64,000 nucleotides of DNA. Origin: Asterella californica (taxonomy: Eukaryota > Streptophyta > Marchantiopsida > Marchantiales > Aytoniaceae). Positions 21,882 through 31,645 of this stretch are shown here, piece after piece. Each line of letters opens with the position of its first letter. The stretch's first letter is position 1. The stretch covers positions 9,734,001-9,798,000 of the forward strand of contig JAYKYS010000009.1 in NCBI GenBank assembly GCA_036924285.1, in the 5' to 3' direction. The position numbers and the translations under genes were made by a program. The notes beneath the pieces are model-generated. The model was not told where the DNA came from and did not search any database. It saw nothing but the letters and a program-made list of their open reading frames with translations.

Positions 21882-24254
21882 ATGGCCAACCAAGGATCAT
21901 CAAGTGGAGGTGTTGCTGCTGCTCAACAACCTATTCAGTTTGATGCTGCTACGATGAAGATGTTCCAAGCTTTTTCCATGTTTATGCAGCAGCAGCAGAG
22001 CACAGAGAGGAAGGAGGTATTAGCAACCAAGGCGTTGCAATCGGTGGTGCATCAGATGGATCAGTTCAAGGGGACAGATATTTCCAAGTATGTGCGATAC
22101 TATGCTAGGGAGATGGAGGTGAACAAGGTACCTGAGAAGGAGATGGTGGAGAACTTTGAACTTGCTGTTGTCCCTGAGATTCGTGGACGTGTGAAGGAGC
22201 TCAAGCAGCAGCAAGGACAGAGTTGGGAGAGCTTTATGCGCGCTTTGAAGGAGGAGTACTACACTGAAGATTCAGAGAGGGTGACCAAGAGAACGTTCTT
22301 GGAGTGGGTGGTTAAGCCTAACAAAGGTTTGTCTGTAAATGAGTTGTTAAGGGAGTTTGATCGTCAGTATGCTCAGCTTTCTAGGACAGAGAAGCTTACA
22401 CTGGAGGTGGAGAAGACCGAGCTTTTCTTACAAGCAGCGGACGTGACTATTCAGGAGAAGCTTGAGCTGTTGCTGGAAGACAAGAGTGAGGAGAGAGGAT
22501 TGAAGACTGACTGGAAGGAGGTCGAAGAGGCTGTTTCTTTGCTGGCCAAGAGACAGAGAAGAAGGGACAAGGTGGTGGTAAGTGAAGCAGCACCTCTGAT
22601 AATTCCTGTCAAGCAGTTGCCTACTAAGCCCGCTTTGGTAATTGCTAGAGAGGAAGACTCACCGCTTGATGAGTTGATTAAGGGTATGAAGGAGCTTAAG
22701 CTTAAGCTCACTAGGTTAGAAGAGAAGGAGCAGAATGTACAGCCTGCTATGCAGAGACCTCAGATGAGAGAAGGCTTTGTTCATCGTTGTATATGGTGTG
22801 ATAGCCTAGACCATGTAAGGAGAGATTGTGGGGAGTTTTCAGATGCATTGAGGAAGGATCTGATCTTCTTCAAAGATGGTAAGATCCATCTGAGAGAGAC
22901 TGGGATGATGTTGGGAACCAACTTTGGCAAGGGTGGTATGAAGAGGCTTGTGAATGAGATATCAGCATCACATGCTGTTTCTCTTGTGAATGCTGCTACC
23001 TGTGGAGTGAAAGTGGAGATGGAGAGAGAGAAAGGGACTACTGGGTTGTGGTCTGATGTAGTGCGGTCCGTAGCTAGAACAGAGTTAGACAAGGATGTGC
23101 TACGGAGGGTTGGCAACTCAATTCGAGAAGCTACAGGATGGAATGATCCTGTGGATACTATGTCAGTGCATGCTTATGTTGCAAGAAGTCAGCATGAAGC
23201 TGTACTAGAAGAAAAACGTAGGAGGGAGGATGGAGGTGAGGCTTCTACAGCCAAACGACCTGCTACAAGGAGTGAAAGGGCTAGACCAGAGGCAAGGCAG
23301 GAGACAACACCTACTCGGGAGGAAACTATGGAGGATCTACCATCTACAACACCAAAGGAGAAGGAGAGAAGCAAGGAGAAGGGTAAGATGCCTGCATACA
23401 AGCTTCAGTCTGACATTGAGATTGCTACAGACTTGAAGCAGGTGTTAGAGAACCGTATCTTGAATGGGAAGGTTGAGTTTACCTTGGGTGAGATTCTTGG
23501 GATAGCAAAGCGTGAGTTCCATGAGGTTATCATAGATATCATCAAGAGGAAACGTCAGATTTTGGGTGAAGCAGCTACGCTTAACGCTCTAGGGACCAAA
23601 CTGTCGGAAGATGAGGAAGATGAGATTTCTGGTTACTGCTCTCAAGTATCAGAGGGAAGATCAGATCAGCACGTGAGGTTTGAAGATGAGGTGGAAGCAT
23701 CGCAGAAGAGCCATTACTCTCATAACCATTGGGCAAGAGCAACCACAGAGACCTTGGTGAAGTTGGGAGATCTGGAGGAACCTGTGGTGGCATTGATTGA
23801 TCATGGCTCAGAGATTAATCTGATGTCTAAGGAGCTGTACAAGCGTGGGAGGTGGCCCATAGACACCGACCATGGGTGGCTTATCCGTGCTGCCAACAAC
23901 CAGAGGGGAGAACTTTATGGTGCTTGTCCCAACATCAAGGTAACTGTGGGTGACATCAGTGATGTTCAGAATTTCTTTGTACAAGACATGTCAACCTATC
24001 CTATCATTCTAGGGCAGCCTTACATTACTGCTGTTAGAATGGAGACACGAGTTATGGATGATGGTTCAGCCTATGCTAGGATACGTAGTAGAGATGGCAA
24101 AAGAGCTGTTCAGTTTTTGACCGTTGCTGCAGAACATGAGAGGAATCGTGATAGCTTGAGAGACCGTCCACTGCCTAAGATTACTCAGGAGTTTAGAGAG
24201 TCTAGGGGTTTTGGCAGAGTACCATTGAAGAGCGAGACTTCAACGGTACAGTAG
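21882..24254 (+). CDS. A1 Gag-protease polyprotein
   Basis: 790 residues, uninterrupted, starting with the first ATG after the leader. The first 20 residues are Ser/Gly/Ala/Gln-rich, followed by a helical Gag core (about residues 30-200). A CCHC zinc knuckle occupies C303-C306-H311-C316 ('CIWCDSLDHVRRDC'), the nucleic-acid binding part. A charged low-complexity linker (about 440-510) leads to a retropepsin-like domain with D640-H-G-S and a downstream 'ILGQPYI' segment. The catalytic triad reads DHG rather than the usual DTG/DSG; I recall DHG-type sites from fungal Ty3/gypsy elements. The stop at 24252-24254 would be bypassed by -1 frameshifting to make Gag-Pol. Relatives here: decayed copies at 31597-33972 and 47100-49268. 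Confidence 0.9.
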   Translation: MANQGSSSGGVAAAQQPIQFDAATMKMFQAFSMFMQQQQSTERKEVLATKALQSVVHQMDQFKGTDISKYVRYYAREMEVNKVPEKEMVENFELAVVPEIRGRVKELKQQQGQSWESFMRALKEEYYTEDSERVTKRTFLEWVVKPNKGLSVNELLREFDRQYAQLSRTEKLTLEVEKTELFLQAADVTIQEKLELLLEDKSEERGLKTDWKEVEEAVSLLAKRQRRRDKVVVSEAAPLIIPVKQLPTKPALVIAREEDSPLDELIKGMKELKLKLTRLEEKEQNVQPAMQRPQMREGFVHRCIWCDSLDHVRRDCGEFSDALRKDLIFFKDGKIHLRETGMMLGTNFGKGGMKRLVNEISASHAVSLVNAATCGVKVEMEREKGTTGLWSDVVRSVARTELDKDVLRRVGNSIREATGWNDPVDTMSVHAYVARSQHEAVLEEKRRREDGGEASTAKRPATRSERARPEARQETTPTREETMEDLPSTTPKEKERSKEKGKMPAYKLQSDIEIATDLKQVLENRILNGKVEFTLGEILGIAKREFHEVIIDIIKRKRQILGEAATLNALGTKLSEDEEDEISGYCSQVSEGRSDQHVRFEDEVEASQKSHYSHNHWARATTETLVKLGDLEEPVVALIDHGSEINLMSKELYKRGRWPIDTDHGWLIRAANNQRGELYGACPNIKVTVGDISDVQNFFVQDMSTYPIILGQPYITAVRMETRVMDDGSAYARIRSRDGKRAVQFLTVAAEHERNRDSLRDRPLPKITQEFRESRGFGRVPLKSETSTVQ
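24206..24249 (+). promoter_or_regulatory. Programmed -1 ribosomal frameshift signal
   Basis: The heptamer GGGTTTT (24206-24212) lies in Gag phase as G-GGT-TTT, the X-XXY-YYZ pattern for tandem -1 slippage. The pol frame is closed by a TAG at 24203-24205 and opens exactly at 24206, running without a stop into RT. After a 6-base spacer (24213-24218) there is a 12-bp hairpin: 24219-24230 pairs with 24238-24249 with one A-C mismatch and a 7-base loop. Gag ends three bases later. The same arrangement is kept in A2 at 31600-31645. Confidence 0.85.
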
Positions 24255-27200
24255 AGCTAGGATTCTCGCCTGATCCAGTAGAGCATGAGGCTTTATCCAC
24301 TAGCTTCTTAGGATTGACGTCATGCGGATCAGTGTGTTATAGGAAGGTTGAGAATCTGAAGAGGTTTGAGAGGCAACATGTGAAGTGTGTACAGCAGTCT
24401 TTGTGGGACAGTGGAGAGTTAGCAGGAGATGAATACATATCTGGGGTGTTTGAAGAACAGTATTTGGTAGATACTATAGGGGAGTTGAAATCTATAGTAG
24501 AAAGTTCTATAGATGATGTAGATAGAGTGGTGAGAGTGAGCTCCAAGGAGCTTTATGATGTAATTGATAAGTTTATAGATCGGCAAGAGGTGTATGTGGA
24601 GACCAAGTACAAGTCAGTGGCAAAGAAAGTCAAACCAGTGGCTTTGCCTTTACCACTCGATTACAATCAGAAGATGGAGCAAGCTGCACGAGAGCCGACG
24701 CTCAGAGGACCGAGAAGAATTGGGCACCAGTTCACAGAAACAACACTGAAGGAGCTGAAGATTGGAGGTGATGGATTTCTTACCGAGCAAGAGAAGAAGA
24801 GCTTCAGGGAGATGCTATCTAGGCATGGTAAGGCGTTTGCGTTTGAGTCACATGAAGTAGGATGTGTAGATCCAAGTGTAGTTGCACCTATGGTAATCTT
24901 TACTATACCGCATGTGCCTTGGAATCTACGTCCTATCCCTGTGTCTAGAGCTCATCTGCCAAAGCTGATAGACTTGCTCAATGAGAGGATTAGGATGGGT
25001 ATCTTGGAACCGTCTATAGCTCCCTATTCTAGCAGATGGTTTACTGTTCCGAAGAAGAGTGGAGCTTTGAGATTTATCCAAGATATGCAGCCAGTTAACA
25101 AGGTGACTATCAGGAATATGGGTATAGGACCTATTGTAGACGAGTTTGCAGAGGCTTTTGCTGGTCGTGCTATCTATTCCATGGGAGACTTATATTCAGG
25201 TTATGACCAGTTTCAATTATCCTATGAGAGTAGAGACTTGACTACAATGAGGACACCTTTAGGGTTACTAAGGATGTGCACCTTACCGCAAGGTGCTACC
25301 AATTCGGTAGCACATATGATGAATGGCATGAACAAAGTTTTGAGGGACTTCATTCCTGAAAAAACTATGCCATTCCTTGATGATGTGCCGATCAAAGGGT
25401 GTGCTGAGGAGGAGAAGAATGAGGTAAAAGATCAGAGGGGGTGCCGTAAGTTTGTAGCAGATCACATAGCTGATTGTGATAAGATACTGAGTCGACTGGA
25501 AGAGGTTCATTTGACTTTATCAGGAGCCAAGTCTGTGTTTGGAGTACAAGAGGTGTTAATAGTGGGACATCTGTGTGGATCTTATGGTCGGAAACCTTGT
25601 CCAAACAAGGTTGATGCCATCCGAAGGATAAAGGAGACATGTGGATCGGTTACTGAGGTGAGAAGGTTTCTAGGAGCATGTGTGTTTTATCATATATGGA
25701 TTCCACACTTTGCACATGTAGCAGATCCGTTGTACAAGCTGCTGAGGAAGGGGCAAAGATTTCAGTGGCAAGAGGAGCAAAGCGAGTCTATGAGGAAGTT
25801 GAAGGATCTTTTAGCTTCACCACCAACTCTACGGAAGGTAACATATGAGTTGGGCAGATCTGTTATCCTTACTGTTGATACTAGTCCTATTGGCATTGGA
25901 TGGGCTGTAGGACAAGACGATGAGGATGGAAATAGATATGTGGTGCGTTTTGGTGCTAAGGTATTAAGTTCACGGCAGAGAGACTACCCTCAGGTCAAGA
26001 GAGAGCTATGGGGAGTAGTTACTGCGATGAAGAGTGATAAGGAATACTTGATAGGAGCACCTGTGGTTGTGGAGACAGATTGTTTACCTCTCTTGGGAAT
26101 GATCACTAGCTGTACAACTCCAGATATTGCTATGTTGAGGTGGATAGCATATATCAAGTCCTTGAACCCAGAGTTTAGACATATTGCAGGGAAGGATAAT
26201 CTTGTGGCAGATATGTTATCAAGGGCTAGGTATTACGATGAGAAAGAAATGATAGATGATCAGGAAGATGTGGGAACAGAGTTCTATTCTAGTGCTCTTG
26301 CTAGAAGAGATAGAAGCTGTTTTGCAGCCTCGTTGGAGTTTTTTGAGGAAACTATGTATGATGGCGAGTGGTTGGATCTTGGGCGCTATTTGAGTTCACT
26401 GGAAAGGCAAGAAGGCTGGTCTGATGCAGATTTCAAGAGGATCCGTAGGATAGCTTATGGTTACTTTTTACATGGAGGACATCTATGGAAGCGCCCTAAG
26501 CTACAAGGAGGTATACCGCAGCGGGTGGTATGTGACCTAGAATCGCAGCAGAAGCTGATCAAGGAGTTCCATGAGAGTTTATGGGCTGGTCATAGAGGAG
26601 TTTGGGCTACATTTGCCAAGATGAAGGAAAAGTATTGGTGGAAGGGTATGTATAAGGATGTAGTACAGTTTGTTTCATCTTGTATACCTTGCCAGATGTA
26701 TTCCAACGTACGTCATCGTGATGGATTGCATCCTACTTATCCTTTAGCCATTCATTACAAATGGGTAGTTGATCTGGTAACTATGCCATTTGGACTTGGA
26801 CAAATGAGGTATCTAGTCTTGGCTAGAGAAGATCTATCTAACCAAGTCGAAGGCCGTGCCCTGAGGACGAAGACCACTGCTAGTGTTTGCCGCTTTCTAC
26901 TTGAAGATGTTATTTGTAGGTATGGGTGTGTGGGAAAGATCACTGCAGATAGGGGTGAGCTGGATGCACAAGAAGCTGTTGAGTTCTTCAAGCGATTGGG
27001 AATCAAGTTGGCGTTAACCACTGCTTACAATCCTGAAGGGAATGGCAAGAGCGAAAGAGGTCATCCGCCAATCATCAAAGCTTTGGTAAAAGCTTGCAAG
27101 GGTAAGATCCGTGAATGGCCTAGACTGCTACCATTTGCTTTGTGGGCAGATCGTACAACTCATAGTACCGTTACAGGTTACATGCCAGCAGAGTTGATAC

Positions 27201-27718
27201 TAGGGCAAAAACCTGTGATGCCGATTGAGGAGGTTGTGCCTACTTGGAATGTTTTGCCATGGGAAGATGGTAGAAGTACGGAGGATCTTCTTGCGCTAAG
27301 GATCCAGCAGTTAGAACGAAGACCTGAAGATGTTGCCAAAGCTGTGGAAAGGTTAAAGACTGCTAGAGAGAGAAACAAAGGCAGATTTGATAGAACGCAT
27401 AGATTACGACCCAAACCAGTTAAGGAAGGTGATTGGGTGTTAGTCTATGATAGTAGTCTTGATAATCAGCATAGCGCTATCAGAAAGTTTTCCAAGAGAT
27501 GGTTCGGACCTTATGTGGTGTTAGAAGTTTATGATAATGCCACATACTCTTTGAGAGAGTTAGATGGTGCAGTGCTCAAGATACCAGTCGCAGGGAAGAG
27601 AATCAAGCTCTTTAGGAGGAGAGGGGAGGACCAGAACGTTACAGAGTTTACGGAGGATGAAGCTGAAGATCCAATGCAGGTTGAAGATGAGTTTGAAGCC
27701 GAAGCTGAAGAGTCTTGA
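24206..27718 (+). CDS. A1 Pol: reverse transcriptase-RNase H-integrase
   Basis: The frame is open from the slippage site to 27718 and would be made as a Gag-Pol fusion; no ATG is needed, and the first start-like codon is a TTG at 24314. RT has 'VPKKSGALRF', 'GDLYSGYDQFQL' and a catalytic 'FLDDV' at about 25373-25387, with F in place of the common Y. RNase H follows ('ILTVDTSPIGIGWAVG', about 25865-26220). Integrase has an H-x-H-C-C zinc finger (about 26570-26700) and a D,D35E core with Asp at 26771 and 26948 and Glu at 27053, then a GPY/F motif near 27500. The C-terminus is acidic (Glu/Asp-rich), not a chromodomain. No break is visible, so it could be active. Confidence 0.9.
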   Translation, partial: GFWQSTIEERDFNGTVELGFSPDPVEHEALSTSFLGLTSCGSVCYRKVENLKRFERQHVKCVQQSLWDSGELAGDEYISGVFEEQYLVDTIGELKSIVESSIDDVDRVVRVSSKELYDVIDKFIDRQEVYVETKYKSVAKKVKPVALPLPLDYNQKMEQAAREPTLRGPRRIGHQFTETTLKELKIGGDGFLTEQEKKSFREMLSRHGKAFAFESHEVGCVDPSVVAPMVIFTIPHVPWNLRPIPVSRAHLPKLIDLLNERIRMGILEPSIAPYSSRWFTVPKKSGALRFIQDMQPVNKVTIRNMGIGPIVDEFAEAFAGRAIYSMGDLYSGYDQFQLSYESRDLTTMRTPLGLLRMCTLPQGATNSVAHMMNGMNKVLRDFIPEKTMPFLDDVPIKGCAEEEKNEVKDQRGCRKFVADHIADCDKILSRLEEVHLTLSGAKSVFGVQEVLIVGHLCGSYGRKPCPNKVDAIRRIKETCGSVTEVRRFLGACVFYHIWIPHFAHVADPLYKLLRKGQRFQWQEEQSESMRKLKDLLASPPTLRKVTYELGRSVILTVDTSPIGIGWAVGQDDEDGNRYVVRFGAKVLSSRQRDYPQVKRELWGVVTAMKSDKEYLIGAPVVVETDCLPLLGMITSCTTPDIAMLRWIAYIKSLNPEFRHIAGKDNLVADMLSRARYYDEKEMIDDQEDVGTEFYSSALARRDRSCFAASLEFFEETMYDGEWLDLGRYLSSLERQEGWSDADFKRIRRIAYGYFLHGGHLWKRPKLQGGIPQRVVCDLESQQKLIKEFHESLWAGHRGVWATFAKMKEKYWWKGMYKDVVQFVSSCIPCQMYSNVRHRDGLHPTYPLAIHYKWVVDLVTMPFGLGQMRYLVLAREDLSNQVEGRALRTKTTASVCRFLLEDVICRYGCVGKITADRGELDAQEAVEFFKRLGIKLALTTAYNPEGNGKSERGHPPIIKALVKACKGKIREWPRLLPFALWADRTTHSTVTGYMPAELILGQKPVMPIEEVVPTWNVLPWEDGRSTEDLLALRIQQLERRPEDVAKAVERLKTARERNKGRFDRTHRLRPKPVKEGDWVLVYDSSLDNQHSAIRKFSKRWFGPYVVLEVYDNATYSLRELDGAVLKIPVAGKRIKLFRRRGEDQNVTEFTEDEAEDPMQVEDEFEAEAEES

Positions 27719-27752
27719 TCTGGATGGCACATACCGGAGGATGTGCAGGTTC

Positions 27753-27764
27753 AGAGGGGGTGGA
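27753..27764 (+). promoter_or_regulatory. Polypurine tract of A1
   Basis: The twelve bases AGAGGGGGTGGA lie directly before the TG of the 3' LTR, the normal location for plus-strand primer formation. One T interrupts the purine run. Confidence 0.75.
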
Positions 27765-29137
27765 TGTCGCGCTACTTGGCGGCTACATGTTATATTTCTA
27801 CTCCGACGCTTGAGTTTAGTAGTTCTAGAAGTTAGCTTATATTACTTCTAGTCCTTTATGTATATGTTTGACACCTTTGCATACGGTGTTAACACTATTT
27901 TGAGTCCTAGTAGGCTGATAGTATGTTAGTTATCTTGTTCAAGCATTTGTGCGCTTGTGCAAGTGACTTCTTACTTGTCTATGACGTTCAATGTACATAA
28001 CTTAGGGTTTCCATGCTGATAGGGGTTTGAGCTCATGGGTTGTACTTACTTGTCGCCCATGCACGCTTTCTAGCTAATTTAAGTTATTTTTCAGGGCTAT
28101 GTGTCATTTTAGGTAGTTTAAGTTTTACGCTGGCACTCTAGGGGGCTTGACGTGGTAGCCTATGAGTGTAGAAACGTTACCAGGTAGTTTAAGGCACAAA
28201 AGGACAGTCAAGTGGAGCTATGAACTCCCATTGGTCCATTTTTGTCTTTTGTGAAACTCTAAGTTTAGAAACAGAGCTCTAGAGGAGAGTTCGAACACTT
28301 GGTGAGGGATCTTCGAAATCTGAGAGCACAGGAAGAGAGAGCTCGTTGTGCCAAGCACTGTCAGTGAAATTTTTGCTCGATTTGGATCAATAAACAAGGA
28401 GTTATGCCCAATTGAAGTTCGGATTGTGCCAAAACTGCGTCACTTTTGTTGATTTTGGGGTTTTCGGTGCCAATTGCAGCAGAATTGAGGAAATCACTTC
28501 AAAACTTCGTGGTTGCGTTCACTGTCAGGAGGGCTACGACTGTCCAAAAAGTTTCGTATCATTTGAGTAATTGAGTAATTCAGGGTGGCCGCTGAAGCAG
28601 AGGGGGTCTGAAAAGCTCTTAATCTAGAGCAGCGACTTTAGAGAAGGAGATCTGGAGTTCTACAAACATTCAGGAGTCCCAACTTCACAGGGATGTTCAG
28701 CATCCTGTAGACTTCAAATACTGTGAGAAGATTTGAAATTCATCGAGCCAATTCTCTGTTCTATGTCTGAATAGCTGTCTAGGTACCAGAAATTGCCATA
28801 ATTCTCTTATTCAGAACTTTTCTGTTCATATCTCCGTGTCAGAATTTGATCTCAGGTTGAAACTTCGTCTGTGAGTTCAGTAGTACCTCATTTGCATGTA
28901 GGGGAAGTTTAGAGGTCTAAACCTTCATAGTTTTCCTCTCTTTGAGTGTCAAAGTTCACCGCTTAAGCTTATTACTACCAGTGAGACCTAAATTTCGCTT
29001 TTTGAGCATATCAGAGGATCCTACACTCCTGTGTGAGTGTTTATAGCTCCTGTTGTGACCTGAAAGCCAACCTCTTGAGTAAACAACCACAGCCAGAAGC
29101 CCGGCGCTTTCCTAGGTAGACGGATCACACTCCGACA
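27765..29137 (+). repeat. 3' LTR of A1
   Basis: 1373 bp, same ends as the 5' copy, three substitutions apart. It is followed by ACGT (29138-29141), the target duplication, and then the A2 integrase sequence in reverse orientation. Confidence 0.93.
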
Positions 29138-31645
29138 ACGTACGTTGGAATACATCTGGCAGGGTATACAGGATGAAACAAACTGTACTACATCCTTATA
29201 CATACCCTTCCACCAATACTTCTCCTTCATCTTGGCAAATGTTGCCCAAACTCCTCTATGACCGGCCCATAGACTCTCATGAAACTCCTTGATCAGCTGC
29301 TGCTGCAATTCCAAGTCACATACCACCCGTTGCGGTATACCTCCTTGTAGCTTAGGGCGCTTCCATAGATGTCCTCCATGTAAAAAGTAACCATAAGCTA
29401 TTCTACGGATCCTCTTGAAATCTGCATCAGACCAGCCTTCTTGCCTTTCCAGTGAACTCAAATAGTGCCCAAGATCCAACCACTCGCCATCATACACAGT
29501 TTCCTCAAAAAACTCCAACGAGGCTGCAAAACAGCTTCTATCTCTTCTAGCAAGAGCACTAGAATAGAACTCTGTTCCCACATCCTCCTGATCATCTATC
29601 ATTTCTTTCTCATCGTAATATCTAGCCCTTGATAACATATCTGCCACAAGATTGTCTTTTCCTGCAATATGTCTAAACTCTGGGTTCAAAGACTTGATAT
29701 ATGCTATCCACCTCAACATAGCAATATCTAGAGTTGTATAGCTAGTGATCATTCCCAAGAGAGGTAAACAATCTGTCTCCACAACCACAGGTGCTCCTAT
29801 CAAGTATTCCTTATCACTCTTCATCGCAGTAACTACTCCCCATAGCTCTCTCTTGATCTGAGGGTAGTCTCTCTGCCGTGAACTTAAGACCTTAGCACCA
29901 AAACGCACCACATATCTATTTCCATCCTTATCATCTTGTCCTATAGCCCATCCAATGCCAATAGGACTAGTATCAACAGTAAGGATAACAGATCTGCCCA
30001 ACTCATATGTTACCTTCCGTAGAGTTGGTGGTGAAGACAACAGATCCTTCAACTTCTTCATAGACTCGCTTTGCTCCTCTTGCCACTGAAATCTCTGCCC
30101 CTTCCTCAGCAACTTGTACAACGGATCTGCTACATGTGCAAAGTGTGGAATCCATATATGATAAAACACACATGCACCTAGAAACCTTCTCACCTCAGTA
30201 ACCGATCCACATGTCTCCTTCATCCTTCGGATGGCATCAACCTTGTTTGGACAAGGTTTCCGACCATAAGATCCACACAGATGTCCCACTATTAACACCT
30301 CCTGTTCTCCAAATACAGACTTTGCTCATGATAAAGTCAAATGAACCTCGTCCAGTCGACTCAATATCTTATCACAGTCGGCTATGTGATCTGCAACAAA
30401 CTTACGGCACCCCCTCTGATCCATTATCTCATTCTTTTCCTCCTCAGCACACCCTTTGATCGGCACATCATCAAGGAATGGCATAGTTTTTTCAGGAATG
30501 AAATCCCTCAAAACTTTATTCATGCCATTCATCATATGTGCTACAGAATTGGTAGCACCTTGTGGCAAGGTGCACATCCTTAGTAACCCCAAAGGTGTCC
30601 TCATTGTAGTCAAGTCTCTACTCTCAGAGGATAACTGAAACTGATCGTAACCTGAATATAAGTCTCCCACTGAATAGATAGCACGATCAGCAAAAGCCTC
30701 TGCAAACTCATCTACAATAGGTCCTATACCCATATTCCTGATAGTCACCTTGTTAACTGGCTGCATATCTTGAATGAATCTCAAAGCTCCACTCTTCTTC
30801 GGAACAGTAAACCATCTGCTAGAGTAGGGAGCTATAGATGGTTCCAAGATACCCATCCTAATCCTCTCATTGAGCAAGTCTATCAGCTTTGGTAGATGAG
30901 CTCTAGGTACAGGGATAGGACGTAGATTCCAAGGCACATGCGGTATAGTAAAGATTACCATAGGTGCAACTACACTTGGATCTACACATCCTACTTCATG
31001 TGACTCAAACGCAAACGCCTTACCATGCCTAGATAGCATCTCCCTGAAGCTCTTCTTCTCTTGCTCAGTAAGAAATCCATCACCTCCAATCCTCATGTCC
31101 TTCAGTGTTGTTTCTGTGAACTGGTGCCCAATTCTTCTCGGTCCTCTAAGCGTCGGTTCTCGTGCAGCTTGCTCCATCTTCTGATTGTAATCGAGTGGTA
31201 AAGGCAAAGCCACTGGTTTGACTTTCTTTGCCACTGACTTGTACTTGGTCTCCACATACACCTCTTGCCGATCTACAAACTTATCAATTACATCATAAAG
31301 CTCCTTGGAGCTCACTCTCACCACTCTATCTACATCATCTATAGAACTTTCTACTATAGATTTCAACTCCCCTATAGTATCTACCAAATACTGCTCTTCA
31401 AACACTCCAGATATGTATTCATCTCCGGCTAACTCTCCACTATCTCTCAAAGACTGTTGTACATACTTCACATGTTGCCTCCCAAACCTCTTCAGATTCT
31501 CAATCTTCCTATAACACACTGATCCATATGACGTCAATCCTAAGAAGCTAGTGGATAAAGCTTCCTGCTCTACTGGATCAGGCGAGAATCCTAGCTCTAC
31601 TGTACCGTTGAAGTCTCGCTCTTCAATGGTACTCTGCCAAAACCC
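29138..31645 (-). pseudogene. A2 pol, N-terminal part (RT, RNase H, integrase zinc finger)
   Basis: This parallels A1 pol residue for residue with scattered changes. An in-frame stop at 30326-30328 (a GGA-type codon changed to TGA) falls after the RT domain, just past the 'LTLS' segment. RT 'FLDDV' and RNase H are readable. The frame is cut at 29138 after 'CIPCQMYSNV' by A1 and resumes at 20432. The frameshift heptamer and hairpin are preserved at its start. Confidence 0.9.

Larger units (their letters stand above)
20433..29137 (+). mobile_element. Element A1: apparently intact young Ty3/gypsy retrotransposon
   Basis: 8705 bp with two 1373-bp LTRs differing at three positions (20843/28175, 21044/28376, 21637/28969) and no length difference. 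Order: 5' LTR, gag-protease, -1 frameshift signal, RT-RNase H-integrase, polypurine tract, 3' LTR. The flanks are ACGT on both sides (20429-20432 and 29138-29141). Rejoining the flanks minus one ACGT matches the uninterrupted sequence at A1's own 26706-26730, so it landed in the integrase gene of A2, in opposite orientation. The RNase H-integrase order places it in Ty3/gypsy (Metaviridae). No envelope gene or chromodomain is visible. Confidence 0.92.

Noticed and set aside
22781..23116. Antisense frames over A1 Gag and Pol as separate genes
   Set aside because: They mirror the coding strand and have no independent features.
27300..27718. Chromodomain at the end of A1 integrase
   Set aside because: The C-terminus has a GPY/F-type segment and an acidic tail, with no aromatic chromodomain pattern.
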